This document shows, piece by piece, positions 25,404 to 34,346 of a DNA stretch of 64,000 nt. The stretch is from Clostridiales bacterium 1_7_47FAA. GTDB taxonomy: Bacteria; Bacillota; Clostridia; Lachnospirales; Lachnospiraceae. A program made the position numbers and the translations under genes. The DNA is taken from assembly GCA_000155435.1 (NCBI GenBank), contig DS990260.1, positions 369,523 through 433,522 on the forward strand, written 5' to 3'. Each line of letters opens with the position of its first letter. Within the stretch, counting starts at the first letter, position 1. The notes below the pieces were generated by a model. That model had not been told where the DNA came from, searched no databases, and saw only the letters and a list, made by a program, of their open reading frames with translations.

Positions 25404-25988
25404 TTATAGTTCCATATAAAATAATCCATGTTGGTTACAGTACCAAAGTAATCTTCCATGACCAGAAACAGGAATACGCACCTGCAGTCCCCATTCAGGG
25501 TATTGTCTCTTAATCAGGATACTGTCCCCTGTCAGCAGTGCCACAAATACGATATAATGTTCACGTTCCATTGCGTGGTCAGCCGTGATATAAAAATCAT
25601 TTTCAATTCTTTCTACATTTAACTTCTCATTCCCATCGGCTTTCTGCGGCTGTAATGCTTTCATTTTTTTACCGCAGCAGGATATGTCGGTTTCCGTCAT
25701 TGCAGTAACCATGTTCCCGCAATTAGGACACATATAAAAGTGCATTTTCTTCATGTTACCTCCCAGTATCTCGTTAGCGTCCAATTCGCCGGATAGCAGT
25801 TTTTCCAAATCAACATTAAAAATTTTTGATAATTCGGGCAGCAGTGATAATTCCGGACAGCCTAGTCCCCTTTCCCACTTACTGACCGCCTTATCACTTA
25901 TGTTCATCTGATTGGCTAATTGTAACTGTGTCATACGGTTTTCTTTTCTTAGCTGGTAAATTAATTTTCCAATTTTCACATTATCCAT
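25404..25988 (-). CDS. HTH (XRE) regulator fused to a desulfoferrodoxin-like domain
   Basis: 194 aa. Residues 4-58 are a Cro/C1-type HTH (MTQLQLANQMNISDKAVSKW, with ERG following). From about 80 the protein resembles desulfoferrodoxin: a desulforedoxin-type iron site C-x2-C ... CC (MCPNCGNMV and ISCCGKKM), then a superoxide-reductase-like beta fold with HAMEREHYI and YCNQHGLF. Those supply three His and one Cys of the usual four-His/one-Cys iron centre; the early EKH motif is not visible. I infer a redox or superoxide-sensing repressor rather than an enzyme. ATG has AAGGAGAGAG upstream. No obvious target operon beside it. Confidence 0.83.
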   Translation of the reverse strand: MDNVKIGKLIYQLRKENRMTQLQLANQMNISDKAVSKWERGLGCPELSLLPELSKIFNVDLEKLLSGELDANEILGGNMKKMHFYMCPNCGNMVTAMTETDISCCGKKMKALQPQKADGNEKLNVERIENDFYITADHAMEREHYIVFVALLTGDSILIKRQYPEWGLQVRIPVSGHGRLLWYCNQHGLFYMEL

Positions 25989-26174
25989 TTTTCTCTCTCC
26001 TTGTCCATAATTATAAAACTAAAAAACTCATTTACAATAAACGCTCCGTTGAGTTCAAACCATCTTCTGTCCATGGAAGGTGGACGGTAAGATGTAACAG
26101 GGCATTCCGGAATAGCCACTTCCAGCATTATGTGTTATAATCAGAAATATCCTATGCGGAAAAAGGAGATACAA

Positions 26175-26411
26175 ATGGATTTACATACAACAGTAAGATA
26201 TATAATCATGCTCGGTATCGAAACGCTCTTTTCATTTTTTTTGTTTGTAATCACATCTGTAATGCTTTTTGCCTGGATTGATGGTGTGCTTTTTGCCGTC
26301 ATCATCATTCTTTGTTTTGTATTTTTGAGATGTCCGTATTGCAGAGGAAATCTTATGGGAAAAGTCTGGTGTGAATACTGTCCACATTGCAGCAAAGAAC
26401 TGGATTGGTAA
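26175..26411 (+). CDS. Small membrane protein with C-terminal zinc ribbon
   Basis: 78 aa. Two adjacent transmembrane helices (about 8-52: IIMLGIETLFSFFLFVI, then LFAVIIILCFVFL) are followed by a compact CPYC...CEYCPHC motif that should bind one zinc. ATG at 26175 has AAGGAG 7 bases before it, better than the in-frame ATG 15 codons upstream. Family not named; zinc-ribbon membrane mini-proteins of this layout occur widely in Firmicutes with no known function. Confidence 0.72.
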   Translation: MDLHTTVRYIIMLGIETLFSFFLFVITSVMLFAWIDGVLFAVIIILCFVFLRCPYCRGNLMGKVWCEYCPHCSKELDW

Positions 26412-26599
26412 TAAATACTGCTGCCCGTCAAAATCAAGATTGGGGTTCCGGCAAATCCACAAATCTTAACGCAACTCTAACACTGCCTCCTATTGCATTT
26501 CCGTTTGTCCCTATGTTAAGCTTTAATTGACGTATGCCCTTGATACATAAGTTGTACCAGGCATATCGGACAAAATAACGGACAACAGGAGGTAACTTA

Positions 26600-28135
26600 T
26601 TGAATCAGAAGTTAAAAGAAAAAATCACAGAATCCTTATCATCTGTGCTGCCCGTTACCTGTATCGTATTGATTCTTGGGATTACGATTGCACCTATTCC
26701 GCTGGATCCGCTGATGCTGTTCCTGGCTGGCGCGGCCTTCCTGATCATAGGTATGGGATTTTTCACCCTTGGTGTGGATATGGCCATGATGCCCATCGGT
26801 GAAAAGGTAGGGGCGCAGCTGGCACGGGTAAAGCGCCTTCCAATCATCATCACGGCATGTATCATCATCGGCGCAGTGGTGACGGTAGCGGAACCGGACC
26901 TTCAGGTCCTTGCAGGACAGACACCCGCCGTACCTAACATGGTTCTCATACTGGCAGTAGCTGCAGGAGTCGGGTTTTTCCTGGCCCTTGCGTTCCTTCG
27001 CTCCCTCTTCGGCTGGAGCCTTTCCCATATCCTTATGGTCTGCTACATCATCCTGTTTATCATGGCGTTTTACATTCCAGGTGACTTCCTCGCAGTGGCA
27101 TTTGATTCCGGCGGCGTTACCACCGGTCCCATCACGGTCCCCTTCATCATGGCCCTTGGAATGGGTCTTTCTTCCATTGGCCAAGGCAAAAACCAGGACA
27201 GTGACAGCTTCGGGCTGGTGGCCCTGTGTTCCATCGGCCCTATCCTCTCCGTGATGATACTTGGACTTGTATACCAATCCTCTTCCGGTACATATGAACC
27301 CATGTCCATTCCCTCCATCAGTAACTCCCAGGACCTGTGGCTGGCATTCCAGCACGAACTGCCGGAGTATGCCCTGGAGGTATTTACGGCCCTTTTCCCC
27401 ATTCTTGCATTCTATATCCTGTTTCAGATTTTCTTTTTGAAAATGCGCCGCAGGCAGGTGGTGAAAATCCTGGTGGGCATGCTGTACTCCTACATCGGCC
27501 TGACCCTGTTCCTCACAGGCGTCAACGTAGGCTTCATGCCTGCGGGAAGCTATCTTGGTAAGCAGCTGGCCTCCCTTCCTTACCGGTGGATCCTTGTTCC
27601 CGTGGCAATGCTGATCGGCTACTTCATTGTAAAAGCCGAGCCAGCCGTCCAGGTGCTTAACAAGCAGGTGGCTGACATGACCGGAGGCACCATATCAGAG
27701 GCAGCCATGATGAAAGGTCTTTCCGTGGGCATGGCCCTGTCCCTGGGATTTTCACTGTTCAGGGTACTTACCGGCCTTCCCCTTTTAAGCCTGCTCCTTC
27801 CAGGTTACGCGATTGCCCTGGGACTGTCCTTCATTGTCCCCCCGGTCTTCACTTCCATTGCCTTTGACTCAGGCGGTGTTGCCTCCGGCCCCATGACGGC
27901 CACCTTCCTCCTGCCTTTTGCCATGGGGGCATGTGAGGCGCTGGGCGGTGATATTTTAAAAGATGCATTCGGTATTGTGGCCATGGTGGCCATGACCCCT
28001 CTTATCATCATACAGCTTATCGGCCTGTCTTATGAGTTTAAGACACGGAGGGAGAAAAGCAGCGCACAGCTGTCCATTATTGATATGGACAGTGAATTTA
28101 TCGACTTAGGGAAGGAGGACCCCAATGAATCCTAA
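26600..28135 (+). CDS. DUF1538 integral membrane protein
   Basis: 511 aa, start TTG with GGAGG 7 bases before. Two homologous halves (about 10-245 and 255-490), each with about six transmembrane helices and repeats of G-x-x-x-G-V-(D/N)-x-G-x-MP...(LGVDMAMMPIGEKVGAQLA and LTGVNVGFMPAGSYLGKQLA) and of VAFDSGGVTTGP/IAFDSGGVASGP. The pseudo-two-fold plan suggests a transporter or channel. DUF1538 has no proven substrate. It overlaps by 11 bp with a tandem PII-like gene, so the pair should act together. Confidence 0.85.
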   Translation: MNQKLKEKITESLSSVLPVTCIVLILGITIAPIPLDPLMLFLAGAAFLIIGMGFFTLGVDMAMMPIGEKVGAQLARVKRLPIIITACIIIGAVVTVAEPDLQVLAGQTPAVPNMVLILAVAAGVGFFLALAFLRSLFGWSLSHILMVCYIILFIMAFYIPGDFLAVAFDSGGVTTGPITVPFIMALGMGLSSIGQGKNQDSDSFGLVALCSIGPILSVMILGLVYQSSSGTYEPMSIPSISNSQDLWLAFQHELPEYALEVFTALFPILAFYILFQIFFLKMRRRQVVKILVGMLYSYIGLTLFLTGVNVGFMPAGSYLGKQLASLPYRWILVPVAMLIGYFIVKAEPAVQVLNKQVADMTGGTISEAAMMKGLSVGMALSLGFSLFRVLTGLPLLSLLLPGYAIALGLSFIVPPVFTSIAFDSGGVASGPMTATFLLPFAMGACEALGGDILKDAFGIVAMVAMTPLIIIQLIGLSYEFKTRREKSSAQLSIIDMDSEFIDLGKEDPNES

Positions 28136-28820
28136 CCATATAAAATGGATGGCCGCCATCGTAGACCGCGGCAAAGGCAACCGGGCCGCTGCCATTTTCC
28201 AGGAACATGACCATTCAATCCTCTTGATTGCCAGGGGCCACGGAACAGCCAGCTCCGCCATCATGGACTGCCTTGGTCTGGATGAACCGGAAAAAGACCT
28301 GGTCCTGGGTATTGCATCCACCCCGGACTCCCATCATCTGATGGACGCCCTGAAAAATGAATTGGAATTCCATAAACCAGGCCACGGGATTGCATTTTCC
28401 ATTCCGCTTTCAGGAATCAGCATTGCGGCTTTGGGCCGCCTGAAGAATCGGGATGCGCGCCAGCATCCCCACCACACTGCCAGTTCCAAGGAGGATACCC
28501 CTATGTCAGATCATAAAAACTACGAATTGATAGCAACTGTCATCCATACCGACCTGTCCATCCCTGTGATGGAAGCTGCCCGGAAGGCAGGATGCCACGG
28601 CGGCACCCTTGTGAAGGCGCGTGAAATCGGCTCCGATGAGGAAAAGAAGATTTTCGGCCTGACCCTTTCCCAGGAAAAAGCCATCCTCCTGATCCTCACC
28701 CCATCCATACAGAAGCAGCCTATCCTAAGGGCTATCTGCGAAACCGTGCTGCGGGAAACCGGCGAACATGCGGTTGCATTCTCCCTTCCAGTGGATGAGG
28801 TAGAAGGAATCAGCGGATAA
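28125..28820 (+). CDS. Tandem PII-like nitrogen-regulator-family protein
   Basis: 231 aa with two PII-like (GlnB fold) domains, roughly 8-105 and 130-228, joined by a His/Ser-rich linker. Each has the beta-alpha-beta start (KWMAAIVDRGKGNRAAAIF; YELIATVIHTDLSIPVMEAARKAGCHGGT) and later a strand equivalent to the PII trimer interface. The conserved PII uridylylation T-loop tyrosine is not obvious. Translation is coupled to the DUF1538 gene (11-bp overlap, GGAGG inside it). By analogy with GlnK-AmtB, it may gate the membrane partner in response to a nucleotide or metabolite; that is inference. Confidence 0.82.
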   Translation: MNPNHIKWMAAIVDRGKGNRAAAIFQEHDHSILLIARGHGTASSAIMDCLGLDEPEKDLVLGIASTPDSHHLMDALKNELEFHKPGHGIAFSIPLSGISIAALGRLKNRDARQHPHHTASSKEDTPMSDHKNYELIATVIHTDLSIPVMEAARKAGCHGGTLVKAREIGSDEEKKIFGLTLSQEKAILLILTPSIQKQPILRAICETVLRETGEHAVAFSLPVDEVEGISG

Positions 28821-28822
28821 AA

Positions 28823-30379
28823 TCATAAGGCCTCTTCCAGGTCGGAAAAAATCCAGAGTGTTTCTTTTGGGCTGCCGGAATAAGTGCTGAAATTCAAAAC
28901 CCTCAGCTTTAACCGGCACCCGTCCTTTTTCTCATATATGAGTTCAGGTATGTCTTCTCCATCCAGCAATTGTTCCAGGTACGTGTAATCACAAAACTGT
29001 TTGAAATCAGGGATATACCCGGTTTTCACCATGCGGCCGGCATAAAGCATAAGGGCCTTGCTGAACCGTCCGTTGGACTCTTCCAGCATTTCCTTAAAAT
29101 AAGTTGGAATGAAAATCTGGCGCAGCGTATCTGTTTCCAGATTGACAAAATATACTCCCTTAAATGCAGGCGCCAGGACCCGCATGAACCGCTCGGCATC
29201 CCTTTTTTCAGCTATGATCCGCTCCATCTTCCTGTCTAATATCCTTTGCTGGCGTTCTCCCCCTTTGGAGGAATAATACTCTTCTTTGTTTTTCTGCATA
29301 TCTGTTTCAGCTGTCTGGATGGTTTCATTGATATCCAGATTGGATTCCCTCCAATCCAGACCTACGGAAAGCGAGTATTCTGCCTCCCCGGCCTCCCTGC
29401 ATACATCCTTTGTCCTTCGGACCGCTTCATGATATGTAATGTTTTTACAAAGCACCACAAACTCATCTCCGCCGATCCTGAAAACCTCATCCGGCCTAAA
29501 ATGCCGCAGCAGGATACCGGCAACCGTTTTCAGCATGGTATCACCTGCCTCATGTCCCAGATGGTTGTTCAGTTCATGAAGTCCGTTGACATCCACGTAA
29601 ATGCAGGTCAGGGATGCGGCCTCCGTGTCAACCAAAGCCTGCACTGCCTTTGTATAGCTGTTCCTGTTCTGAAGTCCGGTGAGTGCATCCAAAAGGGCTT
29701 CCTTACTTAAAATCTTATTGGCCGCCTCAATCTGCCGGTACTGCCTGTTGATGGTCATCTCATCCATTTTGGCCTGAATCCTGGAATTGTACAGGCTTGT
29801 AGTAATCACAATTGCCGCCAGGGACAGGAACAGGCTGTTCATAAGATTGTTATAACCGTGATTCAGTCCTGCCGGATCAGGGAAATATGGCAGCAGCAGA
29901 TTCAGCAGCAGGAAATTCACAAGGAACAGCAGGGCTGTCTTCCACGGCTTCATCATGGACATTATGGCCATGATTAATATCACATAATTATAAACCGTCA
30001 GCCCGTTCCCACCCAGCTGGTCATTAAGGGTAACGGCAAGTCCCCAGAAACTGAAGAATACCATGTACCCATGCTCTATCCTGAAATAACAGCGGTGGCT
30101 GTCCTTTTCCCTGCCGGCCCACGCCTGCCCGGCCATCACACAGGCGGTTGCCAGGATGAGCACCAGATACAGCAGGAAATAGGCGGTCCGCCGGGGTTTC
30201 ACAAATGGTCCGCCGGGCCGCAGGGATATGGAGATAAGCATGATCAGCTCATATATTATTATGAAAAGATGGAAATAAAAATTCCTGCCCGCCACACTGA
30301 CGTGAAGTGAGGCAATGATTTCATCAAAATCCCGGGTTCCGGAACCCATGCCCAGAACCCCCTTTAATCGGCTCCACAT
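28823..30379 (-). CDS. Membrane-bound diguanylate cyclase (GGDEF)
   Basis: Makes cyclic di-GMP. About 518 aa. An N-terminal block of six to seven transmembrane helices (about 15-200), a short coiled linker (about 200-235), GGDEF domain (about 235-365) with intact RIGGDEF and KAVQALVDTEAASLTCIYVDVNG, then a C-terminal extension of about 150 residues of unknown type. No canonical RxxD inhibitory site is seen before the GGDEF. The start is one of two close ATGs; 30379 has AGGAG 10 bases before it. It converges on the PII-like gene with a 2-bp gap. Confidence 0.88.
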   Translation of the reverse strand: MWSRLKGVLGMGSGTRDFDEIIASLHVSVAGRNFYFHLFIIIYELIMLISISLRPGGPFVKPRRTAYFLLYLVLILATACVMAGQAWAGREKDSHRCYFRIEHGYMVFFSFWGLAVTLNDQLGGNGLTVYNYVILIMAIMSMMKPWKTALLFLVNFLLLNLLLPYFPDPAGLNHGYNNLMNSLFLSLAAIVITTSLYNSRIQAKMDEMTINRQYRQIEAANKILSKEALLDALTGLQNRNSYTKAVQALVDTEAASLTCIYVDVNGLHELNNHLGHEAGDTMLKTVAGILLRHFRPDEVFRIGGDEFVVLCKNITYHEAVRRTKDVCREAGEAEYSLSVGLDWRESNLDINETIQTAETDMQKNKEEYYSSKGGERQQRILDRKMERIIAEKRDAERFMRVLAPAFKGVYFVNLETDTLRQIFIPTYFKEMLEESNGRFSKALMLYAGRMVKTGYIPDFKQFCDYTYLEQLLDGEDIPELIYEKKDGCRLKLRVLNFSTYSGSPKETLWIFSDLEEAL

Positions 30380-30554
30380 TAATATCATACTCCTTCAGTC
30401 ATCGATTACAGGAACCATATATGGATTTCCTGCCATTAAAGTATATCATACCTTATATTCCTGTTTCTGGGAACCTGTTTCCACATTCATCCTCTTCCAT
30501 TTTTCAGGAAATACATTATAATTATTAATATCAAATGAAAGCAGGTGCAATTGA

Positions 30555-33500
30555 ATGTACATAGGAGATTTACACATCCATTCCCATTATTCCAGAGCCA
30601 CCAGCAAGGACCTGACACCGGAATATCTGGATCTGTGGGCCAGGAAAAAGGGGATTGACATAGTTGGGACAGGAGATTTTACACATCCCGCCTGGAGGGC
30701 CGAACTGGCAGAAAAGCTGGAACCGGCCGAGCCGGGACTCTACATCCTGAAGAGGGAACGGACCATCCGTCATTCTTCCGCCCCAGGAAGCCGCCAGCCA
30801 CGATTTGTAATCAGCGGGGAAATCAGCTCCATCTATAAGAAAAATGATAAGGTAAGGAAGGTCCACAGCCTGATTCTTCTCCCCAGCCTGGAAGCTGCCG
30901 AGATACTTTCCAAACGCCTGGAAGCCATCGGCAACATCCATTCTGACGGGCGTCCCATCCTCGGACTTGACTGTCATGACTTATTGGCCATTACATTGGA
31001 CGCCTGCCCGGAAGCAATCTATGTGCCTGCCCATATATGGACGCCTCATTTCTCCCTGTTCGGGGCGTTTTCCGGCTTTGACACCATAGAGGAATGCTAT
31101 GGGGAACTGACTCCCCAGATACATGCGCTGGAAACAGGGCTTTCATCCGACCCCTCCATGAACCGGCGCCTGTCGGCCCTGGATTCCTTTCACCTGATTT
31201 CCAATTCTGACGCACACTCGCCGGCCAAGCTTGGAAGGGAGGCCAACCTCTTTGACATCCCCATGTCCTATGACGGGCTTTACGGGGCCATCCAGAGAGG
31301 CGAAGGACTGGCGGGAACCATCGAATTCTTCCCCGAGGAGGGCAAGTATCATTTTGACGGCCACCGCAAATGCCATCTCTGCCTGAGTCCGTCCCAGGCC
31401 AGGCAATACAACGGCATCTGCCCTGTATGCGGCAAAAAGCTGACAACAGGCGTGCTCCACCGCATTGAGCAGCTGGCAGACCGCCGGGAAGATTTCATCC
31501 TTCCGGGCGGACGTCCGTACGAAAACCTTGTCCCGCTGCCAGAGGTAATCGCCGCATGCATGGGCTCCTCTTCTGCCAGCGTCAAGGTAACGCGCCAATA
31601 TGAGCACATGCTGGAAGAACTGGGCAGCGAATTCCATATTCTCCGAAGCGCCAATCTCGACGACATCAGCCGGATCGGCGGACAGCTTACCGCCCAGGGA
31701 ATCCGCCACCTGCGGGAAGGCAAGGTGGACTGGCGCCCAGGATACGATGGGGAATACGGCACCATGAAACTGTTTGCAGCATCAGAACTGGACAGTGTGG
31801 AAGGCCAGCTGTCATTCCTGCTGGATGACAATGAAATTGAAAGCTTCACCAGCCAGACCGATCCGGACGGAAACGCTGCTTCTGCTGGCCAGGCCGTCCC
31901 GGACGGGCACGCTGCTTCTACTGAATATACGGTTCCAGGCGGGCACACCGCTTCTGCCGGACATACGGTTCCAGGCGGGCACACCGCTTCTGCCGGACAT
32001 ACGGTTCCAGGCGGACACACCGCTTCTGCCGGACATACGGTTCCAGGCGGACACGCTGCCTCCTGCAAACAGACCCTTCCTGCCTCACAAACCGGCGCAG
32101 ATGTCCTTGACGGCCTGAACCCGAACCAGCGGCAGGCCGTAGGGTCCATAAGCCCTGTAACAGCAGTCATCGCCGGACCCGGCACCGGAAAAACCAAGAC
32201 ACTGGTATCCAGGCTGTCCTATCTGATAGGTGAGCGCGGTGTCAAACCCGCTGAAATCACGGCAGTCACATTCACCAATAAGGCAGCAGAGGAACTCCGG
32301 CAGCGTATCCGCCGCCAGCTGCCCGGCAAGCGCAGCTTAAACCAGATGCAGGTAGGAACCTTCCATTCCCTGTGCTACCGCATGCTGCAAAACCAGGGGA
32401 CGGGCCTGTCCCTGGCAGATGAAGGACAGCAGCAGGAATGTGCTGCGCAGGTAACCGGACAGTTAAACCTTCCTGTTTCCCCCAGCCAGTTCCTATCCCT
32501 GATATCCCTGAAAAAATCCGGTACAGGAACCATACCGGCCCCGGCCGGGCCTTCGGATGAAGACGGGAAAAGACCCCCAACCCTGACGGAAGAAGCATTT
32601 TCCAGATACAATGAACTTCTTGCCTCCAGGAACCTGATGGATTTTGACGACCTTCTTCTAAAGGTATTGGAACTTTTAGGATCAGAACAAAAGCTGGAAC
32701 TGCGCAGACAGCACTTCTTCTACCTGCTGGTAGACGAGTTCCAGGACATCAGCCCGGTACAATACCGTTTAATCAAGGCATGGAACAAAGGCGGAAAAGA
32801 ATTATTCCTTATCGGTGACCCGGACCAGTCCATCTATGGTTTCCGCGGTTCCCAGAGCAACTGCTTCGACCAGCTGTGCAGTGATTATAGCCAAGCCTGC
32901 GTACTGCGTCTGAAGCCCAACTACCGTTCCACCCCCGAGATCCTTTCAGCCGCCCTTCCGCTCATATCCCACAACCCTGGAGAGCCGAGGGAACTGACCC
33001 CCATGCTGGGCCACGGCGCGCCGGTCCGCGTTGCAACAGCTGAAAGCAGTCTCTCAGAAGCCATTTTCATTGCCAAGGAAATCGGGCACATGGTCGGCGG
33101 CATTGACATGCTGGATGCGCATGCCAACACATCAGCAATGACTGATACGCCAAGAAGCTTCAGCGATATAGCCATCCTATACCGCACCAACCATCAGGCC
33201 CGTCTTCTGGAGCAATGCTTAAGAAAAGAAGGAATCCCCTATGTGGTAGCCGGCCGCGAGGATTATCTGGAAGAGCCATCCGTACAGGGCACCATCTGCT
33301 TTTTCCACGGAATCGCATCCTCCTTACCGGGCAACGAAGAAATCTGGTCCCACACAACCAGCCTCTGCCGCAAACTGCTGGGCCCCTGTCATGACTACGA
33401 AGCCCTGAAAGCACAATTCACCAAAAGACTGAAGCGTGAGAAGCCATGGAAGCTGCTGGAAGACTGGATGAAAATCCTGAACATGACAGACAACAGATCC

Positions 33501-33920
33501 ATGGATACCTTTCTGTGCATGTCTTATTTCCACAAGACCATGGAAGACATGCTCACCACCCTGACCTTCGGCCAGGGCAATGACGTAACCAGAAGCGGCC
33601 AGGACTCCTGTCCCTCCAGCGCAGTAACCCTCATGACCTTCCACGCATCCAAAGGCCTCGAGTTCCCCACCGTATTCCTGTACGGTCTGAAACAGGGCCT
33701 GATGCCCCTAAAATCAGGCAGCGGCCCTGTAAACCTGGAAGAAGAACGCCGTCTCCTATATGTAGCCATGACACGCGCCAAAGAGGAACTGATCATCACC
33801 ACCTCCGAGTCCCCCTCTTCCTTCCTAAGCGAGATACCTCCCAACGCCTTCCGCCCGGAACAGGCACGCACCCCAGCCAGCGGAATCAAACAGTTAAGCC
33901 TGTTCGATTTCATGGATTAA
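30555..33920 (+). CDS. PHP - zinc ribbon - UvrD/PcrA-type helicase fusion
   Basis: 1121 aa. Residues 1-265 form a PHP phosphoesterase-like domain (GDLHIHSHYSRA, GTGDFTHP, SGEISSIY, SNSDAHSPAK). A zinc ribbon follows (CHLC...CPVCGKK, about 275-295), then about 140 residues and a linker of six 12-aa repeats (about 436-507). The superfamily 1 helicase occupies about 515-1110: Walker A GPGTGKTKT, VTFTNKAAEEL, TFHSLCYR, VDEFQDISPVQY, LIGDPDQSIYGFRG, MTFHASKGLEF, YVAMTRAKEEL. All SF1A motifs look intact. Likely a DNA repair or structure-processing enzyme coupling unwinding to a phosphoesterase. ATG has AGGTG upstream. Single-gene unit. Confidence 0.93.
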   Translation: MYIGDLHIHSHYSRATSKDLTPEYLDLWARKKGIDIVGTGDFTHPAWRAELAEKLEPAEPGLYILKRERTIRHSSAPGSRQPRFVISGEISSIYKKNDKVRKVHSLILLPSLEAAEILSKRLEAIGNIHSDGRPILGLDCHDLLAITLDACPEAIYVPAHIWTPHFSLFGAFSGFDTIEECYGELTPQIHALETGLSSDPSMNRRLSALDSFHLISNSDAHSPAKLGREANLFDIPMSYDGLYGAIQRGEGLAGTIEFFPEEGKYHFDGHRKCHLCLSPSQARQYNGICPVCGKKLTTGVLHRIEQLADRREDFILPGGRPYENLVPLPEVIAACMGSSSASVKVTRQYEHMLEELGSEFHILRSANLDDISRIGGQLTAQGIRHLREGKVDWRPGYDGEYGTMKLFAASELDSVEGQLSFLLDDNEIESFTSQTDPDGNAASAGQAVPDGHAASTEYTVPGGHTASAGHTVPGGHTASAGHTVPGGHTASAGHTVPGGHAASCKQTLPASQTGADVLDGLNPNQRQAVGSISPVTAVIAGPGTGKTKTLVSRLSYLIGERGVKPAEITAVTFTNKAAEELRQRIRRQLPGKRSLNQMQVGTFHSLCYRMLQNQGTGLSLADEGQQQECAAQVTGQLNLPVSPSQFLSLISLKKSGTGTIPAPAGPSDEDGKRPPTLTEEAFSRYNELLASRNLMDFDDLLLKVLELLGSEQKLELRRQHFFYLLVDEFQDISPVQYRLIKAWNKGGKELFLIGDPDQSIYGFRGSQSNCFDQLCSDYSQACVLRLKPNYRSTPEILSAALPLISHNPGEPRELTPMLGHGAPVRVATAESSLSEAIFIAKEIGHMVGGIDMLDAHANTSAMTDTPRSFSDIAILYRTNHQARLLEQCLRKEGIPYVVAGREDYLEEPSVQGTICFFHGIASSLPGNEEIWSHTTSLCRKLLGPCHDYEALKAQFTKRLKREKPWKLLEDWMKILNMTDNRSMDTFLCMSYFHKTMEDMLTTLTFGQGNDVTRSGQDSCPSSAVTLMTFHASKGLEFPTVFLYGLKQGLMPLKSGSGPVNLEEERRLLYVAMTRAKEELIITTSESPSSFLSEIPPNAFRPEQARTPASGIKQLSLFDFMD
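31860..32075 (+). repeat. Six 36-bp in-frame tandem repeats in the helicase linker
   Basis: Six units of 36 bp encode 12-aa repeats of the type PGGHTASAGHTV; units 3-5 are nearly identical in DNA, the outer units degenerate. High repeat identity implies recent expansion or gene conversion, so copy number should vary between strains. Confidence 0.95.
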
Positions 33921-34033
33921 CACCCCCATCATCTTATCCATATATCCTTAACCATATGCCCTTAATCACATCTTCTCAATATATGAAAAAGCAGCAGCCG
34001 GAAGCCCCAGCAACCTCTTCATACCTCAGCTTC

Positions 34034-34286
34034 GGAGCCAGGGGCGGGAGTCAGGCGGGCTTGCGGTTCCTTGTGGAGGGTGTATGGTCTGCTTGCTCAA
34101 AAAGGCAGCAAAAACAGGGTCGAGTGAGGGCCACCAAGCCCGAACGCAGAGCGCCTACGGAAGAAAAATCATCAAGATTTCTTCTGTAGTTGGCGCGATG
34201 CCCTGATTTTGCTGTCTTTTTGAGTTAGCAGACCATATGCCCGGAACCAGGAACCGCAAGCCCGCCTGACTCCCGCCTCTGGTTCC
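34034..34286. repeat. Long imperfect palindrome between convergent genes
   Basis: Outer arms 34034-34070 and 34250-34286 match as reverse complements at 35 of 37 positions. Inner arms 34083-34119 and 34201-34237 match at 33 of 37, and a third stem (CTACGGAAGAAA pairing with TTTCTTCTGTAG) lies near the centre. The whole ~250 bp folds back on itself. Several mismatches are G-T, which pair as G-U only in a plus-strand transcript. No protein is supported here. Candidate miniature inverted-repeat element or structured RNA. Confidence 0.9.
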
Positions 34287-34295
34287 GGGAACACC

Positions 34296-34338
34296 AAAAA
34301 GCAGAGGTTGCGTAACTCCGCCGCTCCCCCTGCTTTTT
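34296..34338 (-). terminator. Terminator of citrate synthase gene
   Basis: Minus-strand AAAAAGCAG and CTGCTTTTT flank a GC-rich loop just after the citrate synthase stop. It separates that gene from the long palindrome. Confidence 0.65.
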
Positions 34339-34346
34339 CAAAATCC

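Noticed and set aside
31860..32075. Tandem 36-bp repeats considered as a CRISPR array
   Set aside because: Units are contiguous with no spacers and lie in frame inside a protein.
31349..32197. Long open frame on the minus strand across the helicase repeat region
   Set aside because: It is the antisense of the 36-bp repeats and helicase coding sequence; Pro/Ala-rich repeats arise from the complement, and no ribosome site or family match is seen.
33956..34189. 78-codon plus-strand frame in the long palindrome
   Set aside because: It runs through the inverted-repeat arms, lacks a ribosome site and has biased composition from the palindrome.
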